31,029 nt of DNA from 2-01-FULL-39-28 sp964436165 (GTDB lineage: Bacteria > Patescibacteriota > Minisyncoccia > 2-02-FULL-40-12 > GWA2-44-9), in contig CAYTBY010000011.1 in NCBI GenBank assembly GCA_964436165.1, forward strand, positions 1 through 31,029. The letters run 5' to 3'. Positions 1 to 6,419 of this stretch are shown piece by piece; the first letter of the stretch is position 1; the number at the start of each line of letters is the position of its first letter. Made by a program: the position numbers and the translations under genes. The notes below the pieces were generated by a model. The model worked only from the letters and a program-made list of their open reading frames with translations. It ran no database searches and had not been told where the DNA came from.

Positions 1-59
1 GACCCGATAATTTTCTGCACCCCATGCAGACGTGTTGCCGGTACACTACAGCCCGATTT

Positions 60-527
60 TTAGTCATCTTCTTTTCCTGGGACAGATCTGAAGTTTCCCA
101 TCCCCTCGTGAGCCATTTGATAATCTGAATATTCTTTGGGGCTCGCCGGGTCCCAGTTCATAAAGTAGGCACTTATCATCCTGGTGACCTCGTCCCGGTT
201 TTCTGATAGATAGGACGCAACTTCTCTTTGCTCTTGGCTCAGACCTAGAGATAAGGACATTTTAGTAATAACATCCATTATTTTGTTGTGTAGATTTGCC
301 CTACCTTCTTCGTATTTTTCTCTTTGTGTTTTATCTGTAACATCAAAACCCGATTTAATATAAGCCCGGTAATATCTACTCACTAGTTCTATAAATTTTT
401 TTCTCCTTTCTCCATTCTCAATCTTTTCCTTTCCCAAATCAAAAACCTCTAAAATGATTCTCATCTTAGTTTGAGGGCTGAGAGTTTTTACATCTAAGAT
501 TTCACTGGCAGGCTTTTCTGAGGACAT
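60..527 (-). CDS. Hypothetical 155-aa protein downstream of rpmB
   Basis: I do not recognise this protein. It is predicted soluble, rich in charged residues and probably mostly helical, with no signal peptide, membrane segment or cysteine motif. Its ATG follows the rpmB stop directly (TAA then ATG, no spacer), so the two genes are probably co-transcribed and translationally coupled. There is no Shine-Dalgarno motif. The reading frame is open and its composition matches its neighbours, so it is very likely a real gene. Nothing seen supports a specific function. Confidence 0.7.
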   Translation of the reverse strand: MSSEKPASEILDVKTLSPQTKMRIILEVFDLGKEKIENGERRKKFIELVSRYYRAYIKSGFDVTDKTQREKYEEGRANLHNKIMDVITKMSLSLGLSQEQREVASYLSENRDEVTRMISAYFMNWDPASPKEYSDYQMAHEGMGNFRSVPGKEDD

Positions 528-734
528 TTAGCGGGTCTTATGTAAAGTTTTTATGCAGTCGGTGCAGATTTTTATTCTCCGCCAGCTGGCGGATGCCGTT
601 TTATCTGGAACTTTGGCCCATTGGAGATTGGGGTAACGTCGGGATTTAGAAGTTGGGTTATAATGGCCTCGCAAAAGCTTGCGAGTAGTGACCATTCGGG
701 AACCTTTGCCGCAATTTTTACATTTAGTAGCCAC
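528..734 (-). CDS. rpmB: 50S ribosomal protein bL28
   Basis: This is bL28, a small protein of the large ribosomal subunit. The 68-aa product starts with GTG. Residues 5-8 (CKNC) and 57-60 (CTDC) form the paired CxxC zinc knuckle of C+ L28 proteins, and PNLQWAKV is the typical core. Between this core and the second CxxC is an extra stretch, about PDKTASASWRR, encoded by a perfect 16-bp palindrome (578-593). This looks like an in-frame palindromic insertion. The gene is monocistronic with, or leads, the hypothetical gene that follows. A promoter lies just upstream on the minus strand. Confidence 0.93.
   Translation of the reverse strand: MATKCKNCGKGSRMVTTRKLLRGHYNPTSKSRRYPNLQWAKVPDKTASASWRRIKICTDCIKTLHKTR
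578..593. repeat. Perfect 16-bp palindrome inside rpmB
   Basis: TCCGCCAGCTGGCGGA is fully self-complementary and lies in frame within rpmB. Near-identical cores occur in non-coding hairpins at 29863-29893 and 30416-30451, so this is a dispersed palindromic element rather than ordinary coding sequence. Confidence 0.75.
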
Positions 735-761
735 GTCAGTGAAGATTATGTTTCGGTTTAC

Positions 762-790
762 ATACTACCCTATAATTGATAAGATTTCAA
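762..790 (-). promoter_or_regulatory. Sigma70-like promoter for rpmB
   Basis: Read on the minus strand, TTGAAA (785-790), a 17-nt spacer and TAGTAT (762-767) precede the GTG start by about 27 nt. A plus-strand TATAAT at 771-776 overlaps it, so the region is probably a divergent promoter serving rpmB and the M50 protease gene. Confidence 0.6.
771..776 (+). promoter_or_regulatory. Candidate -10 box for the M50 protease leader
   Basis: This is a consensus TATAAT on the plus strand. No good -35 is seen at 16-18 nt. Transcription from here would start near 783 and include the whole structured element at 799-907. Confidence 0.4.
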
Positions 791-798
791 GCATGGAT

Positions 799-907
799 CC
801 CGTTAGAGATACCCTAACGGGTTTTTATCGAAATTTGTAAGTTAAGGTAGTGCAGTGATCTCTATCACCGTTTGGTGGTAGTAAATGCTCGCATTATCTC
901 TAACGGG
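799..907 (+). promoter_or_regulatory. CCCGTTAGAGA structured leader element, copy 1
   Basis: The 109-nt element begins CCCGTTAGAGATA and ends TATCTCTAACGGG directly against the ATG at 908; these ends pair over 13 bp. The 5' CCCGTTAG (799-806) can instead pair with CTAACGGG at 814-821, which is followed by TTTTT (822-826) and so resembles an intrinsic terminator. Internal hairpins include GTGAT/ATCAC and CACC/GGTG. Homologous copies are at 5913-6021 and 29996-30116. It could be a cis-regulatory RNA switch or a MITE-like element with terminal inverted repeats. An open frame runs through its 3' part from a GTG at 872. Confidence 0.7.
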
Positions 908-1528
908 ATGGATGCACTTTTGACCCCCATCTTCTATATCATTATCATTTTATATTCCGTTACCATCCACGAGGTTTCTCACGGTTTAATGGCCAACTCT
1001 TTGGGTGATCCGACAGCTAAAAACCTTGGCCGATTGAGTTTAAATCCAATAAAGCATCTGGACTTGTTTGGTTCGGTTCTTTTGCCGTTCTTCCTTTTTA
1101 TAACTACTGGATTTGCTTTTGGCTACGCCAAGCCGGTTCCATATAATCCTAATAATCTTAACGACCGTAAATACGGGCCAGTTAAGGTAGCTTTAGCCGG
1201 TCCCTTATCCAATTTAATCTTGGCCCTTATTTTTGGTTTTAGTTTGCGTTTTATGCCAGACGTTTTTTCATCTCCTTTAATTCCGGAACTTTTTTCGAGG
1301 ATAGTTATTCTTAACCTGGCCCTTGCTGTTTTTAATATGTTTCCTGTGCCGCCTCTTGATGGCCACTGGTTACTGATGGCATTTTTACCGCCGAGTATGG
1401 ATAATATTAAAGTATATATTTATCGTAACAGCTTTATACTATTTCCCATATTTCTGATAATTTTTATGGTTTTTATTTCGCCGCTGATACATTGGCTATT
1501 TAGATTAATTACGGGTCTTGCATCATAG
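908..1528 (+). CDS. M50-family site-2-protease-like membrane metalloprotease
   Basis: This is a zinc metalloprotease of the S2P/M50 type, which cleaves substrates inside the membrane. From the ATG at 908 the product is 206 aa. The catalytic HEVSH (residues 21-25) lies in the first membrane segment and the second motif, NMFPVPPLDG (143-152), carries the conserved Asp. Four to five hydrophobic segments are visible and there is no PDZ domain, so it resembles the short YwhC-like subgroup rather than RseP. A longer frame from GTG 872 reads through the structured leader; ATG 908 is preferred because all three copies of that element end exactly at an ATG. Substrate unknown. Confidence 0.88.
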   Translation: MDALLTPIFYIIIILYSVTIHEVSHGLMANSLGDPTAKNLGRLSLNPIKHLDLFGSVLLPFFLFITTGFAFGYAKPVPYNPNNLNDRKYGPVKVALAGPLSNLILALIFGFSLRFMPDVFSSPLIPELFSRIVILNLALAVFNMFPVPPLDGHWLLMAFLPPSMDNIKVYIYRNSFILFPIFLIIFMVFISPLIHWLFRLITGLAS

Positions 1529-1546
1529 GCTCTGTTTTGTTATACT
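1518..1546 (+). promoter_or_regulatory. Promoter upstream of the str genes
   Basis: TTGCAT (1518-1523), 17 nt, then TATACT (1541-1546). It overlaps the stop codon of the protease gene and is well placed to drive rpsL. The predicted start near 1553 lies within the hairpin at 1551-1570. Confidence 0.6.
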
Positions 1547-1550
1547 ATTC

Positions 1551-1570
1551 AAGACCTTAAGGGTCTTTTT
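1551..1570 (+). terminator. Small terminator or attenuator before rpsL
   Basis: AAGACC, loop TTAAG, GGTCTT, then a T run. It may end the protease transcript, or act as an early attenuator for transcripts from the promoter at 1518-1546. Confidence 0.5.
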
Positions 1571-1576
1571 CATTGA

Positions 1577-1665
1577 TTAGCTAAAAGACTAAAGTCTAAA
1601 GCTTAAAGCCAGAAAAGAAAACTATGTTATCTGGCCTTAGACATTAGTCCTTAAGCTTTGAGCCG
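1577..1665 (+). repeat. Imperfect inverted repeat ending at the rpsL start
   Basis: The two halves (CTAAAGTCTAAAGCTTAAAG... and ...AGACATTAGTCCTTAAGC) are imperfect reverse complements around GCCAGA/TCTGGC. The right arm ends just before the TTG start of rpsL. Confidence 0.6.
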
Positions 1666-2076
1666 TTGCCCACTTTTCGACAACTACTAAAAAATCCTAG
1701 AAAAATTTCAAGAGCGAAGACAAAGTCGCCGGCTTTGGAATTCGGATTTAATACTTTACAAAATCGTCCCAGATATTACCCTGCTCCTTTTAAGAGAGGA
1801 GTTTGCATTCAAGTTAAAACCATGACCCCAAAGAAGCCAAACTCTGCCTTGAGAAAAGTTGCTCGCGTCCGTCTTACGAATGGCATGGAAGTAACTGCCT
1901 ATATTCCGGGTATTGGCCATAATTTGCAGGAACACTCCGTTGTCGTTTTAAGAGGCGGAAGGGTAAAGGATTTGCCTGGCATAAGGTATCATATAGTCAG
2001 AGGAGTATTGGATTCGACCGGAGTAGAGGGTAGAATGCAACAGCGTTCCAAATATGGAGCGAAAAAACCTAAATAG
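1666..2076 (+). CDS. rpsL: 30S ribosomal protein uS12
   Basis: uS12 sits at the decoding centre. The 136-aa product starts with TTG (MPTFRQLLKNPRK). The hallmark TPKKPNSALRKVARVRLTNG is present, with the Lys of the PKKPN loop that is classically linked to streptomycin response, as is GGRVKDLPGIRYHIVRG. The C-terminus ends SKYGAKKPK. Between the basic N-terminal tail and the core is an extra segment (about residues 26-44) compared with the E. coli protein, as in other S12 variants of about 135 aa. First gene of the str block, followed by rpsG. Confidence 0.97.
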   Translation: MPTFRQLLKNPRKISRAKTKSPALEFGFNTLQNRPRYYPAPFKRGVCIQVKTMTPKKPNSALRKVARVRLTNGMEVTAYIPGIGHNLQEHSVVVLRGGRVKDLPGIRYHIVRGVLDSTGVEGRMQQRSKYGAKKPK

Positions 2077-2161
2077 TATGTAACACAAATCCGCAAATGA
2101 CATGCGAATGCTACGAATAATATTTGCGGCATTCGAATAGATTTGTAGATTTGCGTTATAT
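2077..2161 (+). repeat. Stop-to-start palindrome, family A copy 1 (rpsL-rpsG)
   Basis: The left arm (CACAAATCCGCAAATGACAT...) pairs imperfectly with the right arm (...ATAGATTTGTAGATTTGCG) over about 35 bp. It fills the spacer between the rpsL stop and the rpsG start. Confidence 0.85.
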
Positions 2162-2167
2162 TGCGCA

Positions 2168-2635
2168 ATGCGCAGACCAGTAAAAAAGAAAATACATACC
2201 GAACCGGATATTAAGTATTCGAATCTTGTCATTGCCAAACTCATTAACTATTTGATGAAAAGCGGCAAGAAGTCAGCCGCGATTAAAATTGCCTATGAGG
2301 CTTTTGATATTGCCGAGAAAAAAACCGGCAAAACGGCCCTGGAAGTTTTTGATAAAGCCATGGAAAATGTTACTCCCCAAATGGAATTGCGTTCTCGAAG
2401 AATAGGCGGAGCTAATTATCAAGTGCCGATTGAGGTCAGGCCGGAAAGAAAAGTTGCCCTCGCCTTGCGCTGGATAATAGAATCAGCCCGTTCTCAAAAG
2501 GGTAAGCCGATGAGCGAGAAATTAGCCGAAGAGCTTATCAATGCCGCTAATAATACCGGAAATGCGGTTAAGAAGAGGAATGATGTACATCGAATGGCTG
2601 AGGCCAACAAAGCCTTTGCTCACTTCGCCTGGTGA
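2168..2635 (+). CDS. rpsG: 30S ribosomal protein uS7
   Basis: uS7 nucleates assembly of the 30S head and contacts the E site. The 155-aa length is typical. Recognisable stretches are MRRPVKKK at the N-terminus, LINYLMKSGKKSAA, the beta-hairpin region GGANYQVPIEVRPERK and the C-terminal KKRNDVHRMAEANKAFAHFAW. The start is ATG 2168, seven bases beyond the palindrome, with no Shine-Dalgarno motif. Confidence 0.97.
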   Translation: MRRPVKKKIHTEPDIKYSNLVIAKLINYLMKSGKKSAAIKIAYEAFDIAEKKTGKTALEVFDKAMENVTPQMELRSRRIGGANYQVPIEVRPERKVALALRWIIESARSQKGKPMSEKLAEELINAANNTGNAVKKRNDVHRMAEANKAFAHFAW

Positions 2636-2803
2636 AATAGTTGTGTGTTTGCCTGGCCTAGTAAAACTTCAGGCCTACGGCAAACCACAGGGGCTTGGGC
2701 AATTTCTTCGTTAGAGCTTTCCGTCTGACCTCGCCGTACTACTAGTACGTCTCGGCTAGTACTCAAGCTCTGCCTCGAACTCGACTCAAGCACACAACTA
2801 TTT
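2632..2803 (+). repeat. Closed structured inverted repeat after rpsG
   Basis: Perfect 14-bp terminal arms, GAAATAGTTGTGTG (from 2632) and CACACAACTATTTC (to 2803), enclose about 145 nt with smaller hairpins such as GCCT...AGGC, GAGCTT...AAGCTC and CGTACTACTAGTACG. The rpsG stop codon lies in the left arm. No protein or known RNA is recognised here. Confidence 0.65.
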
Positions 2804-2852
2804 CAAGAGCTAAGATGAACTCAGCTCAAGCGCAGAAAGTTTTTAAAGAGAT

Positions 2853-3053
2853 ATGAATACACAATTCAAAAATCCTAAGTTGGAGTTTTGTAAGAACGAG
2901 TTGAAAGTTCTGCTAGAAAAATTGATTTCTGGCAATTATCACACCACTGCCGAATTTGTTTTTAATCACATAGCCCATACTGGCGTTGAGAGCGATTTGG
3001 ATCCCGAACTTAAAACAAAACCAACTATGGAAGAGTTTTTAAATAGTAAGTAA
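2853..3053 (+). CDS. Small 66-aa hypothetical protein between rpsG and fusA
   Basis: The product is 66 aa, soluble and without a recognised domain: a charged N-terminal half with leucine-rich helix (KNELKVLLEKL) and an acidic C-terminal half. An AAAGAG lies just upstream of the ATG and could be a weak ribosome-binding site. It occupies a place where rpsG and fusA are usually adjacent, so it is either a lineage-specific gene or a chance ORF. Codon use is compatible with coding. Confidence 0.5.
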   Translation: MNTQFKNPKLEFCKNELKVLLEKLISGNYHTTAEFVFNHIAHTGVESDLDPELKTKPTMEEFLNSK

Positions 3054-3077
3054 GAGCGAGGGGTGGCGCGACTGGGG

Positions 3078-3116
3078 ACCCCATGGACACGGAAATTTAT
3101 TGAGTATCCATGGGGT
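3078..3116 (+). repeat. Hairpin upstream of fusA
   Basis: A perfect 10-bp inverted repeat, ACCCCATGGA (3078-3087) and TCCATGGGGT (3107-3116), lies about 30 nt before the fusA TTG. The flanks (GGGG... and ...GACCCC) may extend the structure. Confidence 0.6.
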
Positions 3117-3145
3117 GAGGAGCGACAGGACCCCGAACATACATT

Positions 3146-5296
3146 TTGGCAGACTATCCTATTAGTAAAATTCGTAACTTTGGTGTCATTGCTCATATTG
3201 ATGCCGGAAAGACCACAACCTCGGAGAGGATTCTTTTTTATACCGGAATTTCACACAAGATAGGGGAAGTTCATGAGGGTGATACGGTGATGGATTGGAT
3301 GGAACAGGAAAGAGAAAGGGGCATTACTATTACTGCGGCGGCAACGACTGCTTATTGGACGCCCACCGACACATCTTCCAGAAGCCTTGCTTCTGGAGAA
3401 GATCCCAGAAGCAAGGCTTCTGGGGAAGAAGATGAGAAGGTTAAGCTCAATATAATCGATACCCCCGGTCATATTGATTTTACAATTGAAGTTAAACGTT
3501 CCTTGAGGGTACTTGATGGGGCGGTTGTGGTTTTTGACGGTGTGGCCGGAGTTGAGCCCCAATCGGAAACAAACTGGCGTTACGCCGATGATTATAATGT
3601 TCCCAGGATTTGTTTTATTAACAAGCTAGACCGGCTTGGTGCTTCTTTTGAAAGATCTTTCCAGTCAATTCTTGAACGGCTTTCGCCCAGTGCCATTAAA
3701 TTGCAAATACCCGATGGCCATGAGGACCAATTCAAGGGGATAGTTGATTTACTAACGATGGAATATTACACCTTTGAAGGTCCGAAGGGAGAAAAAGTCA
3801 TAAAAGGTCCAATACCAGAAGGTCTTAAAGCCGAAGCGGAAAAAGAGAGAGCTGTGACTGTAGAAAAAATAGTTGAGCAAGATGACCAGGCGATGTCAGA
3901 TTATCTTGATGGTAAAGAAGTTCCTCTGGAAAAACTAAGGACAATACTAAGAAATGCAACGATAGAAAATAAAATTTTTCCGGTTTTATGCGGTTCGGCT
4001 TTAAAAAATAAAGGTGTCCAGCTAGTTCTTGATGCGGTAGCATACTACTTGCCATCGCCACTCGATATTCCTCCCGCCACAGGAGTTGACCAAAAGACCG
4101 GCCAGGAAAAAGCAGCTTTACCCGATGACAATGCCCCTTTTGCTGCCTTGGCTTTTAAAACCGCGACTGATCCATTCGTCGGTTCCCTGACTTTCTTCAG
4201 AGTTTATTCCGGCAAATTATCTTCCGGTTCCTATGTTCTGAATACCAGAAGCGGTAATCAGGAAAGAATAAGCCGTATCGTTCGGCTCCACGCCAACGAA
4301 AGGGAAGAAATAAAAGAAATATATGCCGGTAATATTGCGGCGACTGTTGGCTTGAAAGATACGAAAACAGGCGATACCCTATGTGACCCGGAAAATCCGA
4401 TAGTCTTGGAAGGCATTGATGTTCCGGAGCCGGTCATTTCATTACGAATAGAGCCTAAGACAAAAGCCGACCAGGAAAAAATGGGCATTGCTTTGAGAAA
4501 ACTTTCCGACGAAGACCCGACCTTCAGGATAAAAACCGATATCGAAACGGCTGAAATGATAATTTCAGGAATGGGAGAGCTCCATTTGGAAATTATTGTT
4601 GATAGAATGAGAAGGGAATTCGGCGTCGGCGTAAATGTCGGCCGGCCTCAGGTTGCCTATAAAGAAACCATTTCTCAAGAAGCTCAGGCCGAAGGCAAAT
4701 ATATCCGCCAGTCTGGCGGAAGGGGTCAGTACGGCCATGTTTGGTTAAGAGTGGAACCGCTTGAAAGAGGCAAGGGATTTGAATTTGTTAATGCCATCAA
4801 GGGAGGAGTCATCCCTGAGGAGTTTATTAATCCCACCGAGAAGGGGATTCGGGAGGCTTTGGACAAAGGGGTCTTGGCCGGTTTTCCTCTGGTGGATATT
4901 AAAGTTACTCTCTACGATGGTTCTTATCACGAAGTTGATTCATCGGAAATTGCTTTCAAAATTGCCGGAGCCATGGCTCTACAAGAAGCGGCCAAAAGAG
5001 CCAAGCTTACTTTGCTTGAGCCAATAATGAAACTAGAGATTATTGTGCCGGAAAAATTCATGGGAGAATCAACCGGCGATTTGGCGTCGCGCCGAGGCCA
5101 GATATTAAGTTTGACTGATCGTGGATCTATCGGCTTAAAAATTATAAATTCCCGGGTGCCATTATCTGAAATGTTCGGTTATGCCACGACTTTACGATCT
5201 CTAACAGAAGGTAGGGGAACATTCACTATGGAATTTGATCACTATGAGCCAGTCCCGAATAATGTGGCACAGCAGATAATCGAAGGCAAAAAATGA
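3146..5296 (+). CDS. fusA: Elongation factor G
   Basis: EF-G is the translocation GTPase. The 716-aa product starts at TTG (MADYPISKIRNFG). G motifs are present: AHIDAGKTT (16-24), RGITITAAA (58-66), DTPGHIDF (105-112), NKLDR and GSAL, followed by domains II-V. Residues about 73-99, between TTAYW and KLNIIDTPGH, are a low-complexity stretch encoded by a long palindrome (3372-3436). E. coli EF-G has a surface loop at this place, so the insertion is probably tolerated. TGA is the stop, so TGA is not reassigned here. Confidence 0.97.
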   Translation: MADYPISKIRNFGVIAHIDAGKTTTSERILFYTGISHKIGEVHEGDTVMDWMEQERERGITITAAATTAYWTPTDTSSRSLASGEDPRSKASGEEDEKVKLNIIDTPGHIDFTIEVKRSLRVLDGAVVVFDGVAGVEPQSETNWRYADDYNVPRICFINKLDRLGASFERSFQSILERLSPSAIKLQIPDGHEDQFKGIVDLLTMEYYTFEGPKGEKVIKGPIPEGLKAEAEKERAVTVEKIVEQDDQAMSDYLDGKEVPLEKLRTILRNATIENKIFPVLCGSALKNKGVQLVLDAVAYYLPSPLDIPPATGVDQKTGQEKAALPDDNAPFAALAFKTATDPFVGSLTFFRVYSGKLSSGSYVLNTRSGNQERISRIVRLHANEREEIKEIYAGNIAATVGLKDTKTGDTLCDPENPIVLEGIDVPEPVISLRIEPKTKADQEKMGIALRKLSDEDPTFRIKTDIETAEMIISGMGELHLEIIVDRMRREFGVGVNVGRPQVAYKETISQEAQAEGKYIRQSGGRGQYGHVWLRVEPLERGKGFEFVNAIKGGVIPEEFINPTEKGIREALDKGVLAGFPLVDIKVTLYDGSYHEVDSSEIAFKIAGAMALQEAAKRAKLTLLEPIMKLEIIVPEKFMGESTGDLASRRGQILSLTDRGSIGLKIINSRVPLSEMFGYATTLRSLTEGRGTFTMEFDHYEPVPNNVAQQIIEGKK
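3372..3436. repeat. In-frame palindromic insertion in fusA
   Basis: The left arm CATCTTCCAGAAGCCTTGCT... and the right arm ...AGCAAGGCTTCTGGGGAAG are near-perfect reverse complements of about 25 bp around AGAAGAT. Each arm itself holds a palindrome (AGAAGC...GCTTCT). It encodes roughly 21 residues rich in Ser, Arg, Ala, Gly and Glu without breaking the frame. Confidence 0.85.
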
Positions 5297-5299
5297 TCG

Positions 5300-5421
5300 C
5301 TTGGGCAACTGCCTTTTCGGAAACAGAATAAATCGGCTCCTGCGGCCGATTTTTCTTCGCCCTCGGCGTTTGGAAGAGCCAAGCCCAAACGCCTGCGGGA
5401 TGTTCCTCAAAAGCAGTTACC
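5300..5421 (-). repeat. Three-stem structured repeat, copy A (minus orientation)
   Basis: Read on the minus strand: closing stem GGTAACTGC / GCAGTTGCC, conserved GAGGAACATCCCGCAGGCG, hairpin GGCGTTTGG / CCAAACGCC, conserved CGCCGAGGGCGAAG, hairpin AAATCGGC / GCCGATTT with loop CGCAGGA, and conserved TTCTGTTTCCGA. Copy B at 7452-7607 keeps the same plan with compensatory base changes. Open frames through the element are by-products. Confidence 0.8.
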
Positions 5422-5465
5422 CCCGCTTAATATTGGTGGCTCAAAGGATTTGAAATCGGTAAAAT

Positions 5466-5530
5466 AAAAGGGGTCTCTCCTTCGTTAAAACTACGGAAGA
5501 GCAAGCAGGCCCTCCCCTTTTTTTATTTTT
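5466..5530 (+). terminator. Terminator downstream of fusA
   Basis: AAAAGGGG (5466-5473) pairs with CCCCTTTT (from 5514), with an inner CTCCTTCGT / ACGGAAGAG stem and a long T run. The A run at the left end could make it bidirectional. Confidence 0.75.
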
Positions 5531-5545
5531 AGGAGGCGCTTATCT

Positions 5546-5565
5546 GGTTATGATATATCATAACC
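5546..5565. promoter_or_regulatory. Perfect 20-bp palindrome upstream of mntA
   Basis: GGTTATGATATATCATAACC is fully self-complementary and lies about 45 bp upstream of the mntA -10 box. It is a candidate operator for a dimeric DNA-binding regulator of the toxin-antitoxin pair. Confidence 0.55.
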
Positions 5566-5609
5566 CATGAGTAAGCGGCCACGTTCTTTTTCTATTCATT
5601 TTTCTGTGG

Positions 5610-5615
5610 TATACT
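5610..5615 (+). promoter_or_regulatory. -10 box giving a near-leaderless mntA transcript
   Basis: TATACT, preceded by TGTGG, ends 8 nt before the ATG at 5624. The transcript would start at or next to the start codon. Confidence 0.5.
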
Positions 5616-5623
5616 ATCCAATA

Positions 5624-5920
5624 ATGAGCAATTCGCTAGTTAAAATAAAAGAGAAAACACTGCCAATTTTTAAAAAGTACGGGGTTAGCCAAGCCTCGGT
5701 TTTCGGCAGTGTTGCCAGGGGAGAAGACACATCAGACAGCGATGTTGACATGATCGTTTCTATTGAAAAAAAAATAGGGGTCTATGAGTTTGTGGCTTTA
5801 AAGGATGAGCTTGAGCGGGCGCTTGGCAAAAAAGTGGATTTGGTATCAAAGGGGACGGTCAATAAATACATTAGGCCCTATATAGAAAAAGATATTATAA
5901 ATATTTATGAATCCCGTTAG
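5624..5920 (+). CDS. mntA: MntA-like nucleotidyltransferase antitoxin
   Basis: This is a minimal nucleotidyltransferase of the MNT family; in MntA/HepT systems it neutralises the HEPN toxin by nucleotide transfer onto it. The product is 98 aa from ATG 5624. The motif GSVARGEDTSDSDVD (residues 28-42) supplies the Gly-Ser and the two metal-binding Asp residues (D40, D42); a third acidic residue is likely in KKVDLV. A longer frame from ATG 5567 adds 19 residues but runs through the -10 box, so 5624 is preferred. The stop TAG lies inside the structured element leading to hepT. Confidence 0.85.
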   Translation: MSNSLVKIKEKTLPIFKKYGVSQASVFGSVARGEDTSDSDVDMIVSIEKKIGVYEFVALKDELERALGKKVDLVSKGTVNKYIRPYIEKDIINIYESR

Positions 5921-6021
5921 AGATACCCTGACGGGATAGTATGGAAGATTGTGAGTTGATTTAGTGCAATGATTTCTGTCACCATACGGTGGTAGTAAGT
6001 GCTTGCACTATCTCTAATGGG
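5913..6021 (+). promoter_or_regulatory. CCCGTTAGAGA structured element, copy 2 (mntA-hepT)
   Basis: This copy is the same length as copy 1 (109 nt). The terminal arms CCCGTTAGAGATA and TATCTCTAATGGG pair over 13 bp with one G-U. The alternative partner CTGACGGG (5928-5935) pairs with CCCGTTAG through another G-U. The hairpin AGTG/CACT replaces AATG/CATT of copy 1, a compensatory change. There is no T run after the proximal hairpin, so no terminator form. It starts at the mntA stop and ends at the hepT ATG. Confidence 0.7.
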
Positions 6022-6351
6022 ATGAAGGATTATAGTGTTTATCTCAAAAATATTCTTGATAAGGCGCGAGAGGCAATTGGGTTTTGTCGCGAAACATCAA
6101 AAGAAGATTTTTTAAAAGATGAAAAGACGCAAAGCGCTGTGATTTTAAAGTTAATTGTCATAGGAGAAGAGGCGACAAAATTGTCTGAAGAAATTAAATC
6201 TGCCATTGATTTGCCATGGCGATCAATAATCGGTTTCCGCAATATGGCAATACATGAATACTTTGACATTGATCTATCCCAAATCTGGATTACGGTTCAA
6301 ACTGACTTGCCGGATCTTATTAGGAAAATAAATGCATATTTGGCTGAGTAA
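6022..6351 (+). CDS. hepT: HepT-like HEPN ribonuclease toxin
   Basis: HEPN toxins of the HepT (DUF86) family are RNases. The product is 109 aa from ATG 6022. The catalytic RX4HXY motif is intact as RNMAIHEY (residues 73-80). The fold is all-helical, with the usual GEEATKLS helix. It pairs with the upstream MNT gene. Unusually, about 100 nt of structured sequence separates the two genes, which are often tightly packed. A frame from GTG 5989 reads through that element; ATG 6022 is preferred. Confidence 0.85.
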   Translation: MKDYSVYLKNILDKAREAIGFCRETSKEDFLKDEKTQSAVILKLIVIGEEATKLSEEIKSAIDLPWRSIIGFRNMAIHEYFDIDLSQIWITVQTDLPDLIRKINAYLAE

Positions 6352-6354
6352 AAT

Positions 6355-6375
6355 AAAAGGGGTCAGGCCCCTTTT
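6355..6375 (+). terminator. Terminator after hepT
   Basis: AAAAGGGG, loop, CCCCTTTTT. A clear intrinsic terminator closing the mntA-hepT unit. Confidence 0.85.
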
Positions 6376-6385
6376 TAGTTTTGGC

Positions 6386-6413
6386 TTGATTTTTGGCAAC
6401 GATATTGTATAAT
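6386..6413 (+). promoter_or_regulatory. Promoter for the 6420-7364 transcription unit
   Basis: TTGATT, 16 nt, TATAAT. The predicted start is near 6420, giving a leader of about 168 nt. Confidence 0.65.
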
Positions 6414-6419
6414 GATGGG

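Noticed and set aside
1..59. Terminator for the 60-527 minus-strand gene
   Set aside because: TCTGCA...TGCAGA forms a hairpin, but no T run follows on the minus strand and the window ends, so it cannot be called.
1948..2244. Minus-strand ORF of 98 aa across rpsL-rpsG
   Set aside because: It is a shadow of two certain ribosomal genes and the palindrome between them. Similar minus-strand frames beginning MSFADL or MSFVDL at other spacers are translations of the same palindrome.
2632..2803. tRNA gene
   Set aside because: The block is structured, but no T-loop GGTTCRANYC or acceptor/anticodon pattern was found. No tRNA was recognised anywhere in the window.
5201..5410. Minus-strand ORF of 69 aa covering the end of fusA and the spacer
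   Set aside because: It is a translation of the three-stem structured repeat. The same residues (RNIPQA...) appear in another frame context at copy B, which reflects repeat sequence rather than a gene.
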